A stretch of DNA of 64,000 bases from Vibrio atlanticus (GCF_024347315.1 NZ_AP025460.1:2852001-2916000); one strand, 5' to 3'; counted from the stretch's first letter, positions 10,130 to 20,163 are shown. A program made the numbers and translations. The notes: generated from the letters alone by a model not told the origin.

Positions 10130-10528
10130 ATGAAAAACAAAAGAAAAAACCAGAAAGGCTTTACGCTGATTGAATTGATGATTGTAGTGGCTGTAATTGG
10201 GGTATTAGCTGCTATTGCGATACCACAATATCAGACCTACGTAAAAAAAGGAGCAGCAGGCGCTGCATATGCAACAGCTACAGCACTTAAAACAAATATT
10301 GAAGATTATATTGCTGTCAATGGTACTTACCCGGGAACTTCAGCAGCAGTTAATGCAACTCCATTCTCTCTTGGAACTGTTGCCGTAGCATCTAATAACG
10401 TTACAGTTGAAGTAACATCAGGTGGTGGTCGTGGCTCTAAAGTCATCCTATCAAGAGATACTACAAATGGTTCGTGGACTTGCGCTTTAACCGTATCGGC
10501 TGGTGTTAGTATAAACGGTTGCTCATAG
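10130..10528 (+). CDS. pilA: Type IV pilin, major pilin PilA
   Basis: 132-residue prepilin from the ATG at 10130. The ten-residue basic leader ends in Gly, followed by the canonical class IVa mature start [20 protein letters not shown], so PilD would cut between Gly10 and Phe11 and methylate the Phe. The hydrophobic N-terminal helix is followed by a variable Ala/Thr/Ser-rich globular part. Two cysteines near the end (WTCALT and NGCS) can close the D-loop disulfide. It heads pilABCD. In Vibrio this pilus is linked to chitin attachment and DNA uptake (family knowledge). The start at 10091 is unlikely because it would add 13 residues to the leader. Confidence 0.95.
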   Translation: MKNKRKNQKGFTLIELMIVVAVIGVLAAIAIPQYQTYVKKGAAGAAYATATALKTNIEDYIAVNGTYPGTSAAVNATPFSLGTVAVASNNVTVEVTSGGGRGSKVILSRDTTNGSWTCALTVSAGVSINGCS

Positions 10529-12214
10529 GTGCTAACTAACCTCCCAACCGTTCTCCGTCAGGCTAACTTGCTTAGCCTGACTCAAAAACAAGCTGTTACA
10601 GAGCAGGTTCAAGCTTCTGGTGGGTCTACGCCTGAAGCTTTGCTCACTTTGGGCTTATTCACCGGCGAGAGTCTCGCGCATAACATTAAGGCCATTTTCG
10701 GCTTGCCGTTGGTACAACTTGGCAATACGGACTATGAAGCTTTATGCGAACAGTTAGGTCTTCGTGAACTGATCACCAAGTACTGTGCTATCCCAGTTTC
10801 CATATCTAATTCTACTCTCACACTCGCCTCTGCCGATCCAACCGACTTGCAAGCTGAAGACGATTTTAGATTCGCGACTGGATTGCAGATAGAACTCGTT
10901 GTCGCTAACTATTCAGAATTAGAAGGCGCCATACGAAAGCTGTATGGTCGCTCTATTTCCGGGCAAGACTCCAAGCGCAAAGAGATCACCCAAGATGAGC
11001 TCGCCAATCTTGTTGAAGTCTCTGATGATGAAATGAGTTCAATTGAAGATCTCAGTCAAGACGACTCCCCTGTCAGTCGATTTATCAATCAGATACTGGT
11101 TGATGCGGTGCGTAAAGGCGCATCAGACATCCACTTCGAACCTTATGAAGAAAACTACCGAGTGCGTCTGCGTTGCGATGGCATTCTTGTTGAGGTCCAA
11201 CAACCCGCGTCTCATTTAAGCCGTCGGTTATCCGCTCGTTTAAAGATTCTCGCCAAACTTGATATCGCTGAACGTCGCTTACCTCAAGACGGCCGTATTA
11301 AGCTGCGTTTGAACGACGAGCTGGCGATCGATATGCGTGTGTCGACTCTGCCGACATTGTGGGGAGAAAAGATCGTACTGCGTCTTCTAGACAGCAGCGC
11401 AGCCAATTTAGATATCGATAAATTAGGTTACAGCGAGGATCAAAAAGCGCTCTATCTCAATGCCCTAAAACGCCCCCAAGGGATGATCTTAATGACTGGG
11501 CCCACAGGCAGTGGCAAAACGGTATCTCTTTACACTGGACTTCGCATGCTTAACACCTCTGAGCGTAATATCTCAACAGCTGAAGATCCGGTGGAGATCA
11601 ACCTGTGTGGTATCAATCAGGTACAGGTGACGCCAAAGATCGGTTTTGGGTTTGCCGAAGCACTACGATCGTTCTTGCGACAAGACCCTGATGTAGTGAT
11701 GGTCGGTGAGATCCGTGATTTAGAAACCGCAGAGATCGCGATCAAAGCATCGCAAACGGGTCACTTAGTCCTCTCGACACTCCATACTAACTCAGCTTCG
11801 GAAACCGTGACTCGACTCGCCCATATGGGGATTGAACCATTTAACCTCGCCTCGTCATTAAGCCTGATTATCGCGCAGCGACTGGCAAGGCGACTGTGCA
11901 ACCACTGTAAAACAGCTGACAACTCGCCGGACATATTTCTACGTCACTCTATTCCTAACAGCCAAAACATCTACAAAGCCACCCCACAAGGATGCAATGA
12001 GTGTAATCAGGGTTACTCCGGTCGAGTGGGTATCTACGAAGTAATGCCGTTCACCGACAAACTAAAAAATAGTCTGATCAATAAACCTAACGCGTTAGAG
12101 ATTGAAGATCTCGCGCGTAGAGAAGGAATGAGAACACTGCAAGAATCCGGTATCGATAAGTTGCTTGAAGGCACCACCAGCTATCAAGAACTGCAACGTG
12201 TTCTGTATCTATAA
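10529..12214 (+). CDS. pilB: Type IV pilus assembly ATPase PilB
   Basis: 561 residues, the length of Vibrio PilB. The GTG start at 10529 directly follows the pilA TAG, so translation may be coupled. This hexameric cytoplasmic ATPase drives pilus extension. The N-terminal domain (about 1-150) is of the T2SSE-N type. The Walker A motif GPTGSGKT lies near residue 325, the Walker B and Asp-box segment DPDVVMVGEIRD near 388, and the His box STLHTN follows. A tetracysteine zinc site is formed by CNHC and CNEC near residues 457 and 489. Confidence 0.96.
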   Translation: MLTNLPTVLRQANLLSLTQKQAVTEQVQASGGSTPEALLTLGLFTGESLAHNIKAIFGLPLVQLGNTDYEALCEQLGLRELITKYCAIPVSISNSTLTLASADPTDLQAEDDFRFATGLQIELVVANYSELEGAIRKLYGRSISGQDSKRKEITQDELANLVEVSDDEMSSIEDLSQDDSPVSRFINQILVDAVRKGASDIHFEPYEENYRVRLRCDGILVEVQQPASHLSRRLSARLKILAKLDIAERRLPQDGRIKLRLNDELAIDMRVSTLPTLWGEKIVLRLLDSSAANLDIDKLGYSEDQKALYLNALKRPQGMILMTGPTGSGKTVSLYTGLRMLNTSERNISTAEDPVEINLCGINQVQVTPKIGFGFAEALRSFLRQDPDVVMVGEIRDLETAEIAIKASQTGHLVLSTLHTNSASETVTRLAHMGIEPFNLASSLSLIIAQRLARRLCNHCKTADNSPDIFLRHSIPNSQNIYKATPQGCNECNQGYSGRVGIYEVMPFTDKLKNSLINKPNALEIEDLARREGMRTLQESGIDKLLEGTTSYQELQRVLYL

Positions 12215-12229
12215 TCCATCGGAGCACTC

Positions 12230-13456
12230 ATGAGCACTAAACTGCAGTCACAATTAAAAAACTACCACTGGAAAGGCATAAACAGCTCAGGCAAAAAGGT
12301 GTCAGGGCAAACCTTGGCACTCGCTGAATTAGAAGTACGAGAAAAGCTCAAAGAGCAGCATATTCAGATTAAGAAAATCAAAAAGAAAAGTATCTCAGCA
12401 GTCACTCGTTTAACACATCGAGTCAAAGCCAAAGACATCACCATTTTGACTCGACAACTTGCGACCATGCTTGCCACTGGCGTGCCTATCGTTCAGGCCA
12501 TTAAGCTAGTGTCAGACAATCACCGTAAAGCTGAAATGAAATCAATTTTATTGCACATCTGTCGAGGTGTAGAAGCGGGAACCCCTATATCAAAAGCGAT
12601 GCGGACGGCAAGCACTCACTTTGACGACCTGTACACCGATTTGGTCGCTACGGGCGAGCTTTCCGGAAACCTAGCGCAAGTATTTGAACGCTTAGCAACC
12701 TATAGAGAAAAGAGTGAGCAGCTAAAGTCTAAGGTCATAAAAGCACTGATTTACCCCACAATGGTGGTCGCTGTCGCTTTGACTGTCTCTTACTTAATGC
12801 TCACCATGGTCATTCCTGAATTTGAATCGATGTTTTCAGGCTTCGGGGCAGACCTCCCTTGGTTTACTCAACAAGTACTCTCCCTTTCGCATTGGGTACA
12901 GGCTTACAGTCTCTATGCTGCCGTTGGCATAGGGTTAGTCACATTATTTACCTACCAACTGCGTCAACGGTCTTATTCCATTCGTTTATCATTCAGCCGT
13001 CTAGGTTTGCGATTCCCTATTCTTGGCGGAGTATTGGCCAAAGCCTCAATCGCCAAATTCAGCCGAACCTTATCAACCAGTTTTAGTTCAGGGATTCCTA
13101 TTTTAACCAGCCTGAAGACCACAGCCAAAACAGCAGGTAACTTGCATTATGAATCGGCCATCATCGAGGTTCATCGTGAAACTGCCGCTGGCATGCCGAT
13201 GTATATCGCGATGCGCAATACCGATGCCTTTCCTGAGATGGTTTTGCAGATGGTCATGATAGGAGAAGAGTCCGGTAACCTTGATGACATGCTCAATAAA
13301 ATCGCATCTATTTATGAATTTGAAGTCGACAACACCGTCGATAATTTAGGTAAGATTCTAGAGCCACTGATCATCGTATTTTTAGGCACCGCTATTGGTG
13401 GACTTGTTGTCGCGATGTACTTACCGATCTTTAATCTTATGAGTGTGTTAGGATAG
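12230..13456 (+). CDS. pilC: Type IV pilus inner-membrane platform protein PilC
   Basis: 408 residues with a GGAG ribosome-binding site five bases before the ATG. It contains two T2SSF domains, each with the pattern of paired membrane segments: first domain [17 protein letters not shown] with a membrane segment near residue 180, second domain [18 protein letters not shown] with the C-terminal membrane segment ending the protein. The motif [13 protein letters not shown] is typical of the family. It couples the PilB motor to pilin insertion into the fibre. It lies between pilB (15 bp) and pilD. Confidence 0.96.
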   Translation: MSTKLQSQLKNYHWKGINSSGKKVSGQTLALAELEVREKLKEQHIQIKKIKKKSISAVTRLTHRVKAKDITILTRQLATMLATGVPIVQAIKLVSDNHRKAEMKSILLHICRGVEAGTPISKAMRTASTHFDDLYTDLVATGELSGNLAQVFERLATYREKSEQLKSKVIKALIYPTMVVAVALTVSYLMLTMVIPEFESMFSGFGADLPWFTQQVLSLSHWVQAYSLYAAVGIGLVTLFTYQLRQRSYSIRLSFSRLGLRFPILGGVLAKASIAKFSRTLSTSFSSGIPILTSLKTTAKTAGNLHYESAIIEVHRETAAGMPMYIAMRNTDAFPEMVLQMVMIGEESGNLDDMLNKIASIYEFEVDNTVDNLGKILEPLIIVFLGTAIGGLVVAMYLPIFNLMSVLG

Positions 13457-13478
13457 CTAAAAGCAACCAAACACCCCT

Positions 13479-13499
13479 CAAGCAGAGAACCTCTGCTTG
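13479..13499 (+). other. Hairpin in the pilC-pilD gap
   Basis: Perfect 9-bp stem CAAGCAGAG / CTCTGCTTG with a 3-base loop, between the pilC stop codon and the pilD ribosome-binding site. No T tract follows, so it is not a standard terminator. It may protect the 3' end of pilC mRNA or mark a processing point that separates pilABC from pilD expression. Confidence 0.5.
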
Positions 13500-13524
13500 T
13501 ATTGATTAAGTGGTAAAGGACACT

Positions 13525-14394
13525 ATGGAAGTATTTCACTACTATCCTTGGCTATTCCCCGTATTAGCTTTCATTTTTAGCCTTCTTATTGGCAGTTTCC
13601 TCAACGTAGTCATACACCGTTTACCGATTATGATGGAACGAGAGTGGCAACAAGAGTGCTCGGAGTATTTCTCTCAATATAAAATTCCAGCGCCAGAGGG
13701 GAAGTTCAATCTCAGTATCCCTCGTTCGGCTTGCCCGAAATGTAAAACCCAATTAAGAATCGTCGACAATGTTCCAGTATTAAGCTGGTTGTTCTTAAAA
13801 GGGAAGTGTCATAGCTGTGCTAACCCAATCAGTGCTCGCTATCCATTGGTCGAACTGCTGACTGCAATACTATGCACCGTAGTGGCTAGCCACTTTGGTT
13901 TCAGTTACTACGCCATTGCTTTGATTTTTTTCACCTTTGCATTGATTGCCGCAACCTTTATCGACCTAGATACCATGCTGTTACCTGATCAAATCACCTT
14001 ACCTTTGGTTTGGTCTGGTATCGCTTTAGCACTGTTTAACATCAGCCCTGTCTCGCTTCAAAATTCCGTAGTTGGCGCAATGGCTGGCTATCTAGCTTTG
14101 TGGTCTGTTTATTGGTTGTTCAAGCTACTAACAGGCAAAGAAGGCATGGGATATGGAGACTTCAAACTCCTAGCCGCATTAGGTGCATGGCTTGGCTGGC
14201 AACACCTACCAATGATCATTCTTTTGTCCTCGCTGGTTGGTTTGGTTTTCGGCTTGATTCAACTTCGCTTGAAACAGCAAGGCATAGATAAAGCCTTCCC
14301 ATTTGGACCTTACCTGGCGATTGCGGGTTGGGTAAGTTTGATGTGGGGCAATGACATCATGGGTTGGTATTTCACTTCTGTACTAGGGATTTAA
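13525..14394 (+). CDS. pilD: Prepilin leader peptidase / N-methyltransferase PilD
   Basis: 289 residues from the ATG at 13525, preceded by TAAAGGA at the right distance; a GTG at 13510 is less likely. This inner-membrane aspartic protease cleaves and N-methylates type IV prepilins and type II secretion pseudopilins. Two cytoplasmic CXXC pairs (CPKC and CHSC, about residues 72-100) form the zinc loop. The catalytic aspartates lie in DLDTMLLPD and [10 protein letters not shown], and about eight membrane segments follow the N-terminal region. In Vibrio, PilD also serves MSHA and Eps secretion, so it matters beyond this operon. Confidence 0.96.
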   Translation: MEVFHYYPWLFPVLAFIFSLLIGSFLNVVIHRLPIMMEREWQQECSEYFSQYKIPAPEGKFNLSIPRSACPKCKTQLRIVDNVPVLSWLFLKGKCHSCANPISARYPLVELLTAILCTVVASHFGFSYYAIALIFFTFALIAATFIDLDTMLLPDQITLPLVWSGIALALFNISPVSLQNSVVGAMAGYLALWSVYWLFKLLTGKEGMGYGDFKLLAALGAWLGWQHLPMIILLSSLVGLVFGLIQLRLKQQGIDKAFPFGPYLAIAGWVSLMWGNDIMGWYFTSVLGI

Positions 14395-14396
14395 TC

Positions 14397-15011
14397 ATGG
14401 CAATCATTATCGGATTAAGCGGTGGGATCGCCAGTGGTAAAACGACGGTAGCTAATCTCTTCAGCGAACATTTTCACATTGATATTGTCGATGCTGATAT
14501 CGTGGCACGTGAAGTGGTGGCGTTGGGCAGTGAAGGTCTAAAACAGATTGCGACTCATTTTGGTGAAGAGGTATTGCTCGAAGATGGGGCGCTAAACCGA
14601 GCTAAACTGCGCGAAGTGATCTTTTCTGATCCCACAGAGAAACAATGGCTCAATGAACTGCTTCACCCTATGATCCGCGACAAAATTGACAGTGACCTGT
14701 CTAAAGTCACATCCCCTTATGCTTTATTAGTCGCACCGCTATTGGTTGAAAACCAAATGCAAGGCATGACCGATCGCGTATTAATCGTTGATGTGCCGGT
14801 AGAAGTGCAAATAGAACGTACGATGAGTCGCGATAATGTTTCTAGGGAACAAGTTAAATCAATTTTAAAATCACAGGCATCAAGAGAACAGCGCTTAGCA
14901 GTTGCAGATGACGTGATTAAAAACCATACTAAAAACCAAGAACTTTTGCCTCAAATCACAGATTTACATCAAAAGTATCTGGCAATCAGTGCAGTAGATG
15001 GGTCAGAATAG
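14397..15011 (+). CDS. coaE: Dephospho-CoA kinase
   Basis: 204 residues from the ATG at 14397, two bases after the pilD stop codon. It performs the last step of coenzyme A synthesis, phosphorylating the 3' hydroxyl of dephospho-CoA with ATP. The P-loop GLSGGIASGKTT is at residues 6-17, with DADIVARE near residue 32 and the lid arginines in QIERTMSRDNVSRE. An in-frame start at 14364 would overlap pilD and has no family support. The pilD-coaE-zapD-yacG order is conserved in gammaproteobacteria. Confidence 0.96.
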   Translation: MAIIIGLSGGIASGKTTVANLFSEHFHIDIVDADIVAREVVALGSEGLKQIATHFGEEVLLEDGALNRAKLREVIFSDPTEKQWLNELLHPMIRDKIDSDLSKVTSPYALLVAPLLVENQMQGMTDRVLIVDVPVEVQIERTMSRDNVSREQVKSILKSQASREQRLAVADDVIKNHTKNQELLPQITDLHQKYLAISAVDGSE

Positions 15012-15037
15012 AACAATGTTGAATGAAGGTTTGCTCG

Positions 15038-15778
15038 ATGATCACCCACAAATTTGAACATCCTCTAAATGAGAAAACACGCATCTACTTAAGAGTTGAA
15101 TCACTCTTGAGGCAGTTACACCTGTCTTCTGCATTTTCCGATGCTCAACAGTATCAACTCTTTTTCCGTTCTATCTTTGATCTGATTGAAATATTCGAAC
15201 AGATACAACTTAAGTGCGAACTCGCAAAAGATATTGAAAAACAGCGTGTAACCTATAAAAGTTGGTTAGATGTTGAAGGTGTCGATCAAGAGATGCTGAC
15301 ATCATTGCTCAATGATATTAGTCATATCTATCGTGAACTGATGCAGGCGGAACGTTTTGGGCAATCATTAAAAGAGGACCGCTTCCTTAGCGCTATTCGT
15401 CAACGCTTTAACTTGCCAGGTGGCTCATGTTGCTTTGATTTACCGGCTCTACATTATTGGCTTCATCTTCCTCTTGATAAAAGAATTAGAGATGCTAAGA
15501 CATGGATGGATAGCTTACAGCCTCTGTATGAAGCGCTAACACTATGGTTGAAGCTCACCAGAGAGACTGGTCACTTTAAGGATCAGATCGCTCGTACAGG
15601 TTTCTTCCAAAGCGATGCTGATGAAGCGAATATCCTTCGCCTTTCAATTCCAATGCAGTACGGTGCCTACCCGATGATCTCGGGACATAAAAACCGTTTC
15701 GCTATTAAATTTATGAGCTTTGAAACTGGGCAAGCCTGTACTCAAGATATTGAATTTGAGTTGGCTATCTGCAGCTAA
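15038..15778 (+). CDS. zapD: Cell division protein ZapD
   Basis: 246 residues from the ATG at 15038 ([19 protein letters not shown]), with a GAAGGT Shine-Dalgarno. It is an FtsZ-associated protein that bundles FtsZ filaments at the division ring (formerly YacF). The conserved N-terminus, the LRLSIPM segment and [12 protein letters not shown] are family features. It is mostly alpha-helical with no signal or membrane segment. It lies between coaE and yacG; a 9-bp hairpin with two G-U pairs at 15798-15819 may terminate part of the transcription. Confidence 0.94.
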   Translation: MITHKFEHPLNEKTRIYLRVESLLRQLHLSSAFSDAQQYQLFFRSIFDLIEIFEQIQLKCELAKDIEKQRVTYKSWLDVEGVDQEMLTSLLNDISHIYRELMQAERFGQSLKEDRFLSAIRQRFNLPGGSCCFDLPALHYWLHLPLDKRIRDAKTWMDSLQPLYEALTLWLKLTRETGHFKDQIARTGFFQSDADEANILRLSIPMQYGAYPMISGHKNRFAIKFMSFETGQACTQDIEFELAICS

Positions 15779-15797
15779 TTCATTTCCTTTATTGTTT

Positions 15798-15819
15798 GGC
15801 TTGAGTCCTCACTTGAGCC
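15798..15819 (+). terminator. Weak hairpin after zapD
   Basis: Nine paired bases including two G-U pairs (15798-15806 with 15811-15819), followed by TAAACTATTTC. The T content is low, so this may only be a partial terminator. The rest of the 243-bp zapD-yacG gap shows nothing else I can name. Confidence 0.4.
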
Positions 15820-16021
15820 TAAACTATTTCTTATGCCAATCACAGTAAGTAAGTGTTCATAAATAGCGTAGGAAAAAGGCTTGAGAACAAGACAGAAATT
15901 TTCGATAAGTAGTTATTCTACAATCAAAATTTCTAACGAAGTTATCGAGCGTTTTAACAAGCTAGGATGACCAGTTATTTGCTACGATTGGTATTACTAC
16001 ACCCTCTAATTAAGAATCACT

Positions 16022-16219
16022 ATGTCGAACAAAATCACCATCGTTAAATGCCCTCAATGTAATACTGACGTTGAATGGGGTGAACAAAGCCCACACCGCC
16101 CGTTTTGCAGCAAGCAATGTCAGATGATTGATTTCGGTGAATGGGCAGACGAAGAAAACAGCATCGCTGGCGCACCCGATATGTCGGATAGCGATGGTTG
16201 GTCTGAAGGCCCACACTAG
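16022..16219 (+). CDS. yacG: DNA gyrase inhibitor / zinc-binding protein YacG
   Basis: 65 residues. Four cysteines in the pattern CPQC...CSKQC (residues 10, 13, 29 and 33 approximately) bind a single zinc ion, followed by the conserved [11 protein letters not shown] and an acidic, Ser-rich tail. Family knowledge: YacG binds GyrB and inhibits gyrase. It is the last gene of the pilABCD-coaE-zapD-yacG group, separated from zapD by 243 bp, and is followed by a tandem repeat and a terminator. Confidence 0.95.
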   Translation: MSNKITIVKCPQCNTDVEWGEQSPHRPFCSKQCQMIDFGEWADEENSIAGAPDMSDSDGWSEGPH

Positions 16220-16223
16220 GCGC

Positions 16224-16257
16224 GAGTAGCGAATAGCGAATAGCGAATAGCGAATAG
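16224..16257. repeat. Tandem heptamer repeat after yacG
   Basis: Nearly five copies of GAATAGC in a row (first copy GAGTAGC), starting five bases after the yacG stop codon. The number of units could vary between strains by slippage. Confidence 0.9.
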
Positions 16258-16263
16258 AATTTG

Positions 16264-16294
16264 AAGGATTGACGTTTTACGGCAATCCTTTTTT
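16264..16294 (+). terminator. Terminator of yacG
   Basis: Eight-base-pair stem AAGGATTG / CAATCCTT with an 11-base loop, followed by TTTT. Confidence 0.85.
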
Positions 16295-16321
16295 ATTGCC
16301 TATAACACGGCACTAATGGGG

Positions 16322-16470
16322 ATTCCCTACTCCTTCCTTCGTCAGTCTAGGGAATGACAGCTCTGGTTGATTCAAAAACTCCCTCAGCGGTTCGACAGCC
16401 TATCAAGGTATCAAGGCTTGTCATTCGTCATCCTCAAGAGTGAGGAACGAGCAAGTTGGAGATCTCTTAC
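16322..16470. repeat. Third copy of the dispersed intergenic repeat
   Basis: The first module (16322-16360, starting ATTCCCTACTCCTTCC) and the second module (16424-16470, ending GATCTCTTAC) occur in the same order as at 404-512, with a longer spacer between them. It sits between the convergent terminators of yacG and rplS, a typical location for such elements. Apart from this and the terminators, nothing else is visible in 16220-16546. Confidence 0.72.
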
Positions 16471-16494
16471 CTGTGAGACTCTAAATAGCAGACA

Positions 16495-16526
16495 CAAAAA
16501 AGCGGAGCCAAATGGCTCCGCTTTTA
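16495..16526 (-). terminator. Terminator of the rpsP-rplS operon
   Basis: Perfect 10-bp stem (16501-16510 with 16513-16522) flanked by an A run at 16495-16500, which reads as T on the minus strand, and by TTTT on the plus side. It lies 21 bases past the rplS stop codon and is probably bidirectional. Confidence 0.92.
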
Positions 16527-16546
16527 TCGATAGAATGCAAAAAGAA

Positions 16547-16900
16547 TTACTTCTTAGTAAGCTTCTCTTTAATACGAGCTGACTTACCAGAACGCTCACG
16601 TAGGTAGTACAACTTGGCACGACGTACTGCACCACGGCGTTTAACTTCGATGCTATCAACCATTGGAGAGTGAGTTTGGAACGCACGCTCTACGCCTTCA
16701 CCGTTCGAGATCTTACGAACTGTGAATGCAGAGTGTAGACCACGGTTACGAATAGCGATTACAACGCCTTCGAAAGCCTGTAGACGCTCACGGTCACCTT
16801 CTTTTACCTTAACCTTAACTACAACAGTGTCACCTGGTGCGAATTTAGGAAGGTCTGATTTTAGTTGCTCTTCTTCAAGAGCCTTGATGATGTTGCTCAT
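16547..16900 (-). CDS. rplS: 50S ribosomal protein L19
   Basis: 117 residues, normal for L19. It lies at the 30S-50S interface. Recognised from [36 protein letters not shown] and the basic C-terminus [18 protein letters not shown]. It is the last gene of rpsP-rimM-trmD-rplS, the conserved order, 59 bp after trmD, and ends at a strong terminator. Confidence 0.98.
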
Positions 16901-16959
16901 TTGTATAAATTCCTAGAATAAACTGATACTAAATTTAATAGGTTACTGCTTGCTTTTCG

Positions 16960-17700
16960 TTAAGAGCGTTGCTCTTTAATGAATTCAGCCAGTAATTGTT
17001 CCTGTTCGTCAGTCAGAGCTAGGTTTTCCAGGAGTTCTGGTCTTCTTAGCCAAGTTCGGCCCAACGATTGTTTCAATCGCCAGCGACGAATGTCCTTATG
17101 GTTTCCAGACTTGAGTACCGATGGCACATCTTTATCGTCTAGCACCTCAGGGCGCGTATAATGGGGACAATCTAGCAAACCATTTGCAAAAGAATCTTCT
17201 TCTGCTGATGCGAAATCTCCAAGTACACCCGGAACAAACCGAGATACTGAATCAATCAACGTCATGGCTGGCAGCTCGCCACCCGTCATCACAAAATCTC
17301 CAATCGACCATTCTTCGTCGACTTCAGATTGAATGATGCGCTCATCTACCCCTTCATAGCGACCACAAATAAGAAGCAAGTTCTCGTTTGTTGCCAGCTC
17401 TTCAACACCTTGTTGGTCGAGTTTACGACCTTGAGGTGAAAGGTAAATAACCTTCGTCTTTCCCGGTGCTGCCTGTTTGGCTGTTTGGATAGCATCGCGC
17501 AAAGGCTGAACCATCATTAACATGCCAGGACCACCACCGTAAGGTCTGTCATCAACAGTGCGATGTTTATCATGAGTGAAATCACGAGGATTCCATGTTT
17601 CAATAGATAAAAGACCTTTTTTAACCGCTTGACCTGTTACTCCAAAATCAGTAACAGAACGGAACATTTCAGGAAAAAGGCTAATAATGCCAACCCACAT
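16960..17700 (-). CDS. trmD: tRNA (guanine-N1)-methyltransferase
   Basis: 246 residues. It methylates G37 of tRNAs that read CNN codons, preventing +1 frameshifts. It is a SPOUT-class enzyme with the knotted SAM site seen as [30 protein letters not shown] and [13 protein letters not shown]. The N-terminus [20 protein letters not shown] and the [12 protein letters not shown] loop are diagnostic. It follows rimM by 26 bp in the ribosomal protein S16 operon. Confidence 0.98.
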   Translation of the reverse strand: MWVGIISLFPEMFRSVTDFGVTGQAVKKGLLSIETWNPRDFTHDKHRTVDDRPYGGGPGMLMMVQPLRDAIQTAKQAAPGKTKVIYLSPQGRKLDQQGVEELATNENLLLICGRYEGVDERIIQSEVDEEWSIGDFVMTGGELPAMTLIDSVSRFVPGVLGDFASAEEDSFANGLLDCPHYTRPEVLDDKDVPSVLKSGNHKDIRRWRLKQSLGRTWLRRPELLENLALTDEQEQLLAEFIKEQRS

Positions 17701-17726
17701 GTGTTCTCTCGCTCTGTAATTTGGAG

Positions 17727-18281
17727 TTAGAATCCAGGATCCCAGTCAACTTCGATCCGGCGAGCTTCGCGATCAACTTTCTTGATCACTTGCTCTTCAA
17801 GGTACGGGATTAACCGTTCCTTTTGGCCAAAAGCATCTTTAAGATTTGCTTTGATTACTAGAACATCGTTCGAGCCAGTTTCTAATAGGTCAGTGACCTC
17901 ACCAAGGTTGTAATCTTTAGTGGTAAAAACTTGCATACCGAACAATTCGCGCCAGTAGAATTCATCTTCTGACAATTCAGGTAATGAAGCAGGGTCAATA
18001 GCAATTTCAAAATTGGTCATCAGTTGCGCGTCTTCACGTACATCTAATCCCGCTAGCTTACATACATAGCCTTGACCATGACGTTTCCAGCTTTCAACTT
18101 TATACTCAACCCACTCGCCCTTTAGCTTTAAATACCAAGGACTGTAATCAAATATGCTTTCAGCATTGTCTGTGTAGGAGAACACTTTAAGCCAGCCACG
18201 AATACCATAGGTAGACCCAAGTTTACCCATAACAATTCTTTCGTTTTGCTCGCTCATCGTTTCTTTACCCTTCATCGACAT
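17727..18281 (-). CDS. rimM: Ribosome maturation factor RimM
   Basis: 184 residues from the first start; ATG codons at residues 3 and 9 are alternatives, and I keep the first because I recall the same leader in other Vibrio RimM proteins. The N-terminal RimM barrel ([20 protein letters not shown]) is followed by a PRC-barrel domain ([12 protein letters not shown] to IEVDWDPGF). It binds S19 and assists 30S head maturation. It lies between rpsP (26 bp) and trmD. Confidence 0.96.
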   Translation of the reverse strand: MSMKGKETMSEQNERIVMGKLGSTYGIRGWLKVFSYTDNAESIFDYSPWYLKLKGEWVEYKVESWKRHGQGYVCKLAGLDVREDAQLMTNFEIAIDPASLPELSEDEFYWRELFGMQVFTTKDYNLGEVTDLLETGSNDVLVIKANLKDAFGQKERLIPYLEEQVIKKVDREARRIEVDWDPGF

Positions 18282-18307
18282 AAGCTATTTCTCTTTTTAA
18301 AAAAGAA

Positions 18308-18556
18308 TTAAGCCGCTTTTTGAGCGTCTTTAACTAGCTTAGCTACGCGGTCAGATAGAGATGCGCCTTGACCAACCCAGTGGTTAACACGATCTAGGTC
18401 TAGACGTAGACCTTCTTCTTGACCTTGAGCAGTAGGGTTAAAGAAACCTACTTTCTCGATGAAACGGCCAGTTACAGAGTTACGGCTATCCGCAACTACG
18501 ATTTGATAAAATGGGCGCTTCTTTGCACCGTGACGTGCCAAACGAATGGTTACCAT
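18308..18556 (-). CDS. rpsP: 30S ribosomal protein S16
   Basis: 82 residues, normal length, with [20 protein letters not shown] and [10 protein letters not shown] as signatures. It is the first gene of rpsP-rimM-trmD-rplS. The leader contains a hairpin at 18591-18617, and the ffh terminator lies just upstream, so the operon starts from its own promoter in the short space between. Confidence 0.98.
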   Translation of the reverse strand: MVTIRLARHGAKKRPFYQIVVADSRNSVTGRFIEKVGFFNPTAQGQEEGLRLDLDRVNHWVGQGASLSDRVAKLVKDAQKAA

Positions 18557-18590
18557 GTCGTCCTCTTTGCTTTCTTAATAAAATAATTAA

Positions 18591-18617
18591 CCCCAAGTAT
18601 AAGTAAATAGCTTGGGG
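18591..18617 (-). promoter_or_regulatory. Hairpin in the rpsP leader
   Basis: Perfect 7-bp stem CCCCAAG / CTTGGGG with a 13-base loop, 35 bases upstream of the rpsP ATG and only 18 bases from the ffh terminator hairpin. On the minus strand it is followed by an A/T-rich run. It may be a second ffh terminator or a leader structure of the ribosomal operon. Confidence 0.45.
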
Positions 18618-18625
18618 TCTCGTGC

Positions 18626-18663
18626 CAAATTAAAGCCCCGGAATTTTACTCTTATTCCGGGGC
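18626..18663 (-). terminator. Terminator of ffh
   Basis: Perfect 10-bp stem GCCCCGGAAT / ATTCCGGGGC (18635-18644 with 18654-18663) with a 9-base loop. On the minus strand it is followed by TTTAATTT, and it lies 105 bases after the ffh stop codon. Confidence 0.9.
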
Positions 18664-18768
18664 AATGCAAGGGCTTTAGCTATTTTTTCACCAACATAGC
18701 CACCGCTCACTTTCTGTGACACGGCTAACACTATGAAAAGTAACGTAGCTAAAGCTTACATTTGTAGA

Positions 18769-20163
18769 TTATCGGCCAAACGGGTTAAAACCACCACCCA
18801 TTCCGCCCATACCTCCACCGCCGCCCATCATGCCTTGCATGTTGCGCATCATGCCTTTCATTCCACCTTTCTGCATTTTCTTCATCATCTTCTGCATTTG
18901 AGTGAACTGTTTAAGCATACGGTTTACATCTTGTACTTGCGTACCAGAACCTGCAGCAATACGCTTTTTGCGTGAGCCTTTGATTAGGTCTGGGCGCTGA
19001 CGCTCTTTCATTGTCATAGAGTTGATGATCGCTTCCATTTGCTTGAACATCTTGTCATCAACTTTATCTTTAACGTTGTCTGGTAGTTGAGACATGCCTG
19101 GAAGCTTATCCATCATGCCCATCATGCCGCCCATGTTTTTCATCTGACCAAGTTGCTCACGGAAGTCTTCAAGGTCAAAGCCTTTCTTCTCTTTGAACTT
19201 CTTAGCCAGTTTCTCTGCTTTCTCGGTATCAACGTTTTTCTGTAGGTCTTCAATAAGAGACAGTACGTCGCCCATACCAAGGATACGAGAAGCAACACGA
19301 TCTGGGTGGAATGGTTCTAGTGCGTCAGTCTTTTCACCAACACCTAAGAATTTAATCGGCTTACCTGTGATGTGACGAACAGACAGTGCAGCACCACCAC
19401 GCGCGTCACCATCCACTTTCGTTAAGATAACACCGGTTAGTGGTAGCGTATCGCCAAAGGCTTTTGCAGTATTCGCAGCATCTTGACCTGTCATAGCATC
19501 AACAACGAACAGCGTCTCTACTGGTTTAATGGCAGTATGAAGCTCTTTGATTTCACCCATCATCTCTTCATCGATAGCCAAACGACCGGCAGTATCGACA
19601 ATTAGCACATCGTAGAATTTCTTCTTCGCGTGGTCGATTGCAGCGTTTGCAATATCAAGAGGCTTTTGGTCAGCTGAAGATGGGAAGAAGTCGACACCCA
19701 CATCGCTTGCTAAGGTTTCAAGCTGTTTGATCGCGGCTGGACGGTAAACGTCGGCAGACACAACCAAAACTTTCTTCTTATCACGCTCAGTCAGGAGCTT
19801 AGATAGCTTACCTACCGATGTGGTTTTACCCGCACCTTGTAGACCCGCCATTAAGATAACTGCTGGCGGTTGTGCTGCTAGGTCAAGAGCCTCGTTAGAC
19901 TCTCCCATCACAGCTTCAAGTTCAGCTTGAACGATCTTAATGAATTCTTGACCCGGTGTGAGAGATTTAGAAACCTCGACACCCACAGCGCCTTCTTTTA
20001 CGCGCTTAACAAAATCACGGACAACTGGCAGTGCAACGTCGGCTTCAAGTAGCGCCATACGTACTTCACGCAGCGTCTCTTTAATATTGTCTTCGGTCAG
20101 GCGACCTTTACCGCTGATGTTTTTCAGCGTTTTGGATAGACGATCCGTTAAATTATCAAACAT
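18769..20163 (-). CDS. ffh: Signal recognition particle GTPase Ffh
   Basis: 464 residues from the ATG at 20163 (MFDNLTDRLSKTLKN), with GAAGAG upstream; a TTG 18 bases further up is less likely. It binds 4.5S RNA and targets nascent membrane proteins to FtsY. The N domain (1-80) is followed by the G domain with P-loop GLQGAGKTTSVGKL, the motifs DTAGRLAIDEEMM and TKVDGDARGGAALS, and a Met-rich M domain. The tail is unusually Gly/Met-rich (repeated GGMGG/MMG blocks). It is divergent from ypjD, as in E. coli. Confidence 0.98.
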   Translation of the reverse strand: MFDNLTDRLSKTLKNISGKGRLTEDNIKETLREVRMALLEADVALPVVRDFVKRVKEGAVGVEVSKSLTPGQEFIKIVQAELEAVMGESNEALDLAAQPPAVILMAGLQGAGKTTSVGKLSKLLTERDKKKVLVVSADVYRPAAIKQLETLASDVGVDFFPSSADQKPLDIANAAIDHAKKKFYDVLIVDTAGRLAIDEEMMGEIKELHTAIKPVETLFVVDAMTGQDAANTAKAFGDTLPLTGVILTKVDGDARGGAALSVRHITGKPIKFLGVGEKTDALEPFHPDRVASRILGMGDVLSLIEDLQKNVDTEKAEKLAKKFKEKKGFDLEDFREQLGQMKNMGGMMGMMDKLPGMSQLPDNVKDKVDDKMFKQMEAIINSMTMKERQRPDLIKGSRKKRIAAGSGTQVQDVNRMLKQFTQMQKMMKKMQKGGMKGMMRNMQGMMGGGGGMGGMGGGFNPFGR

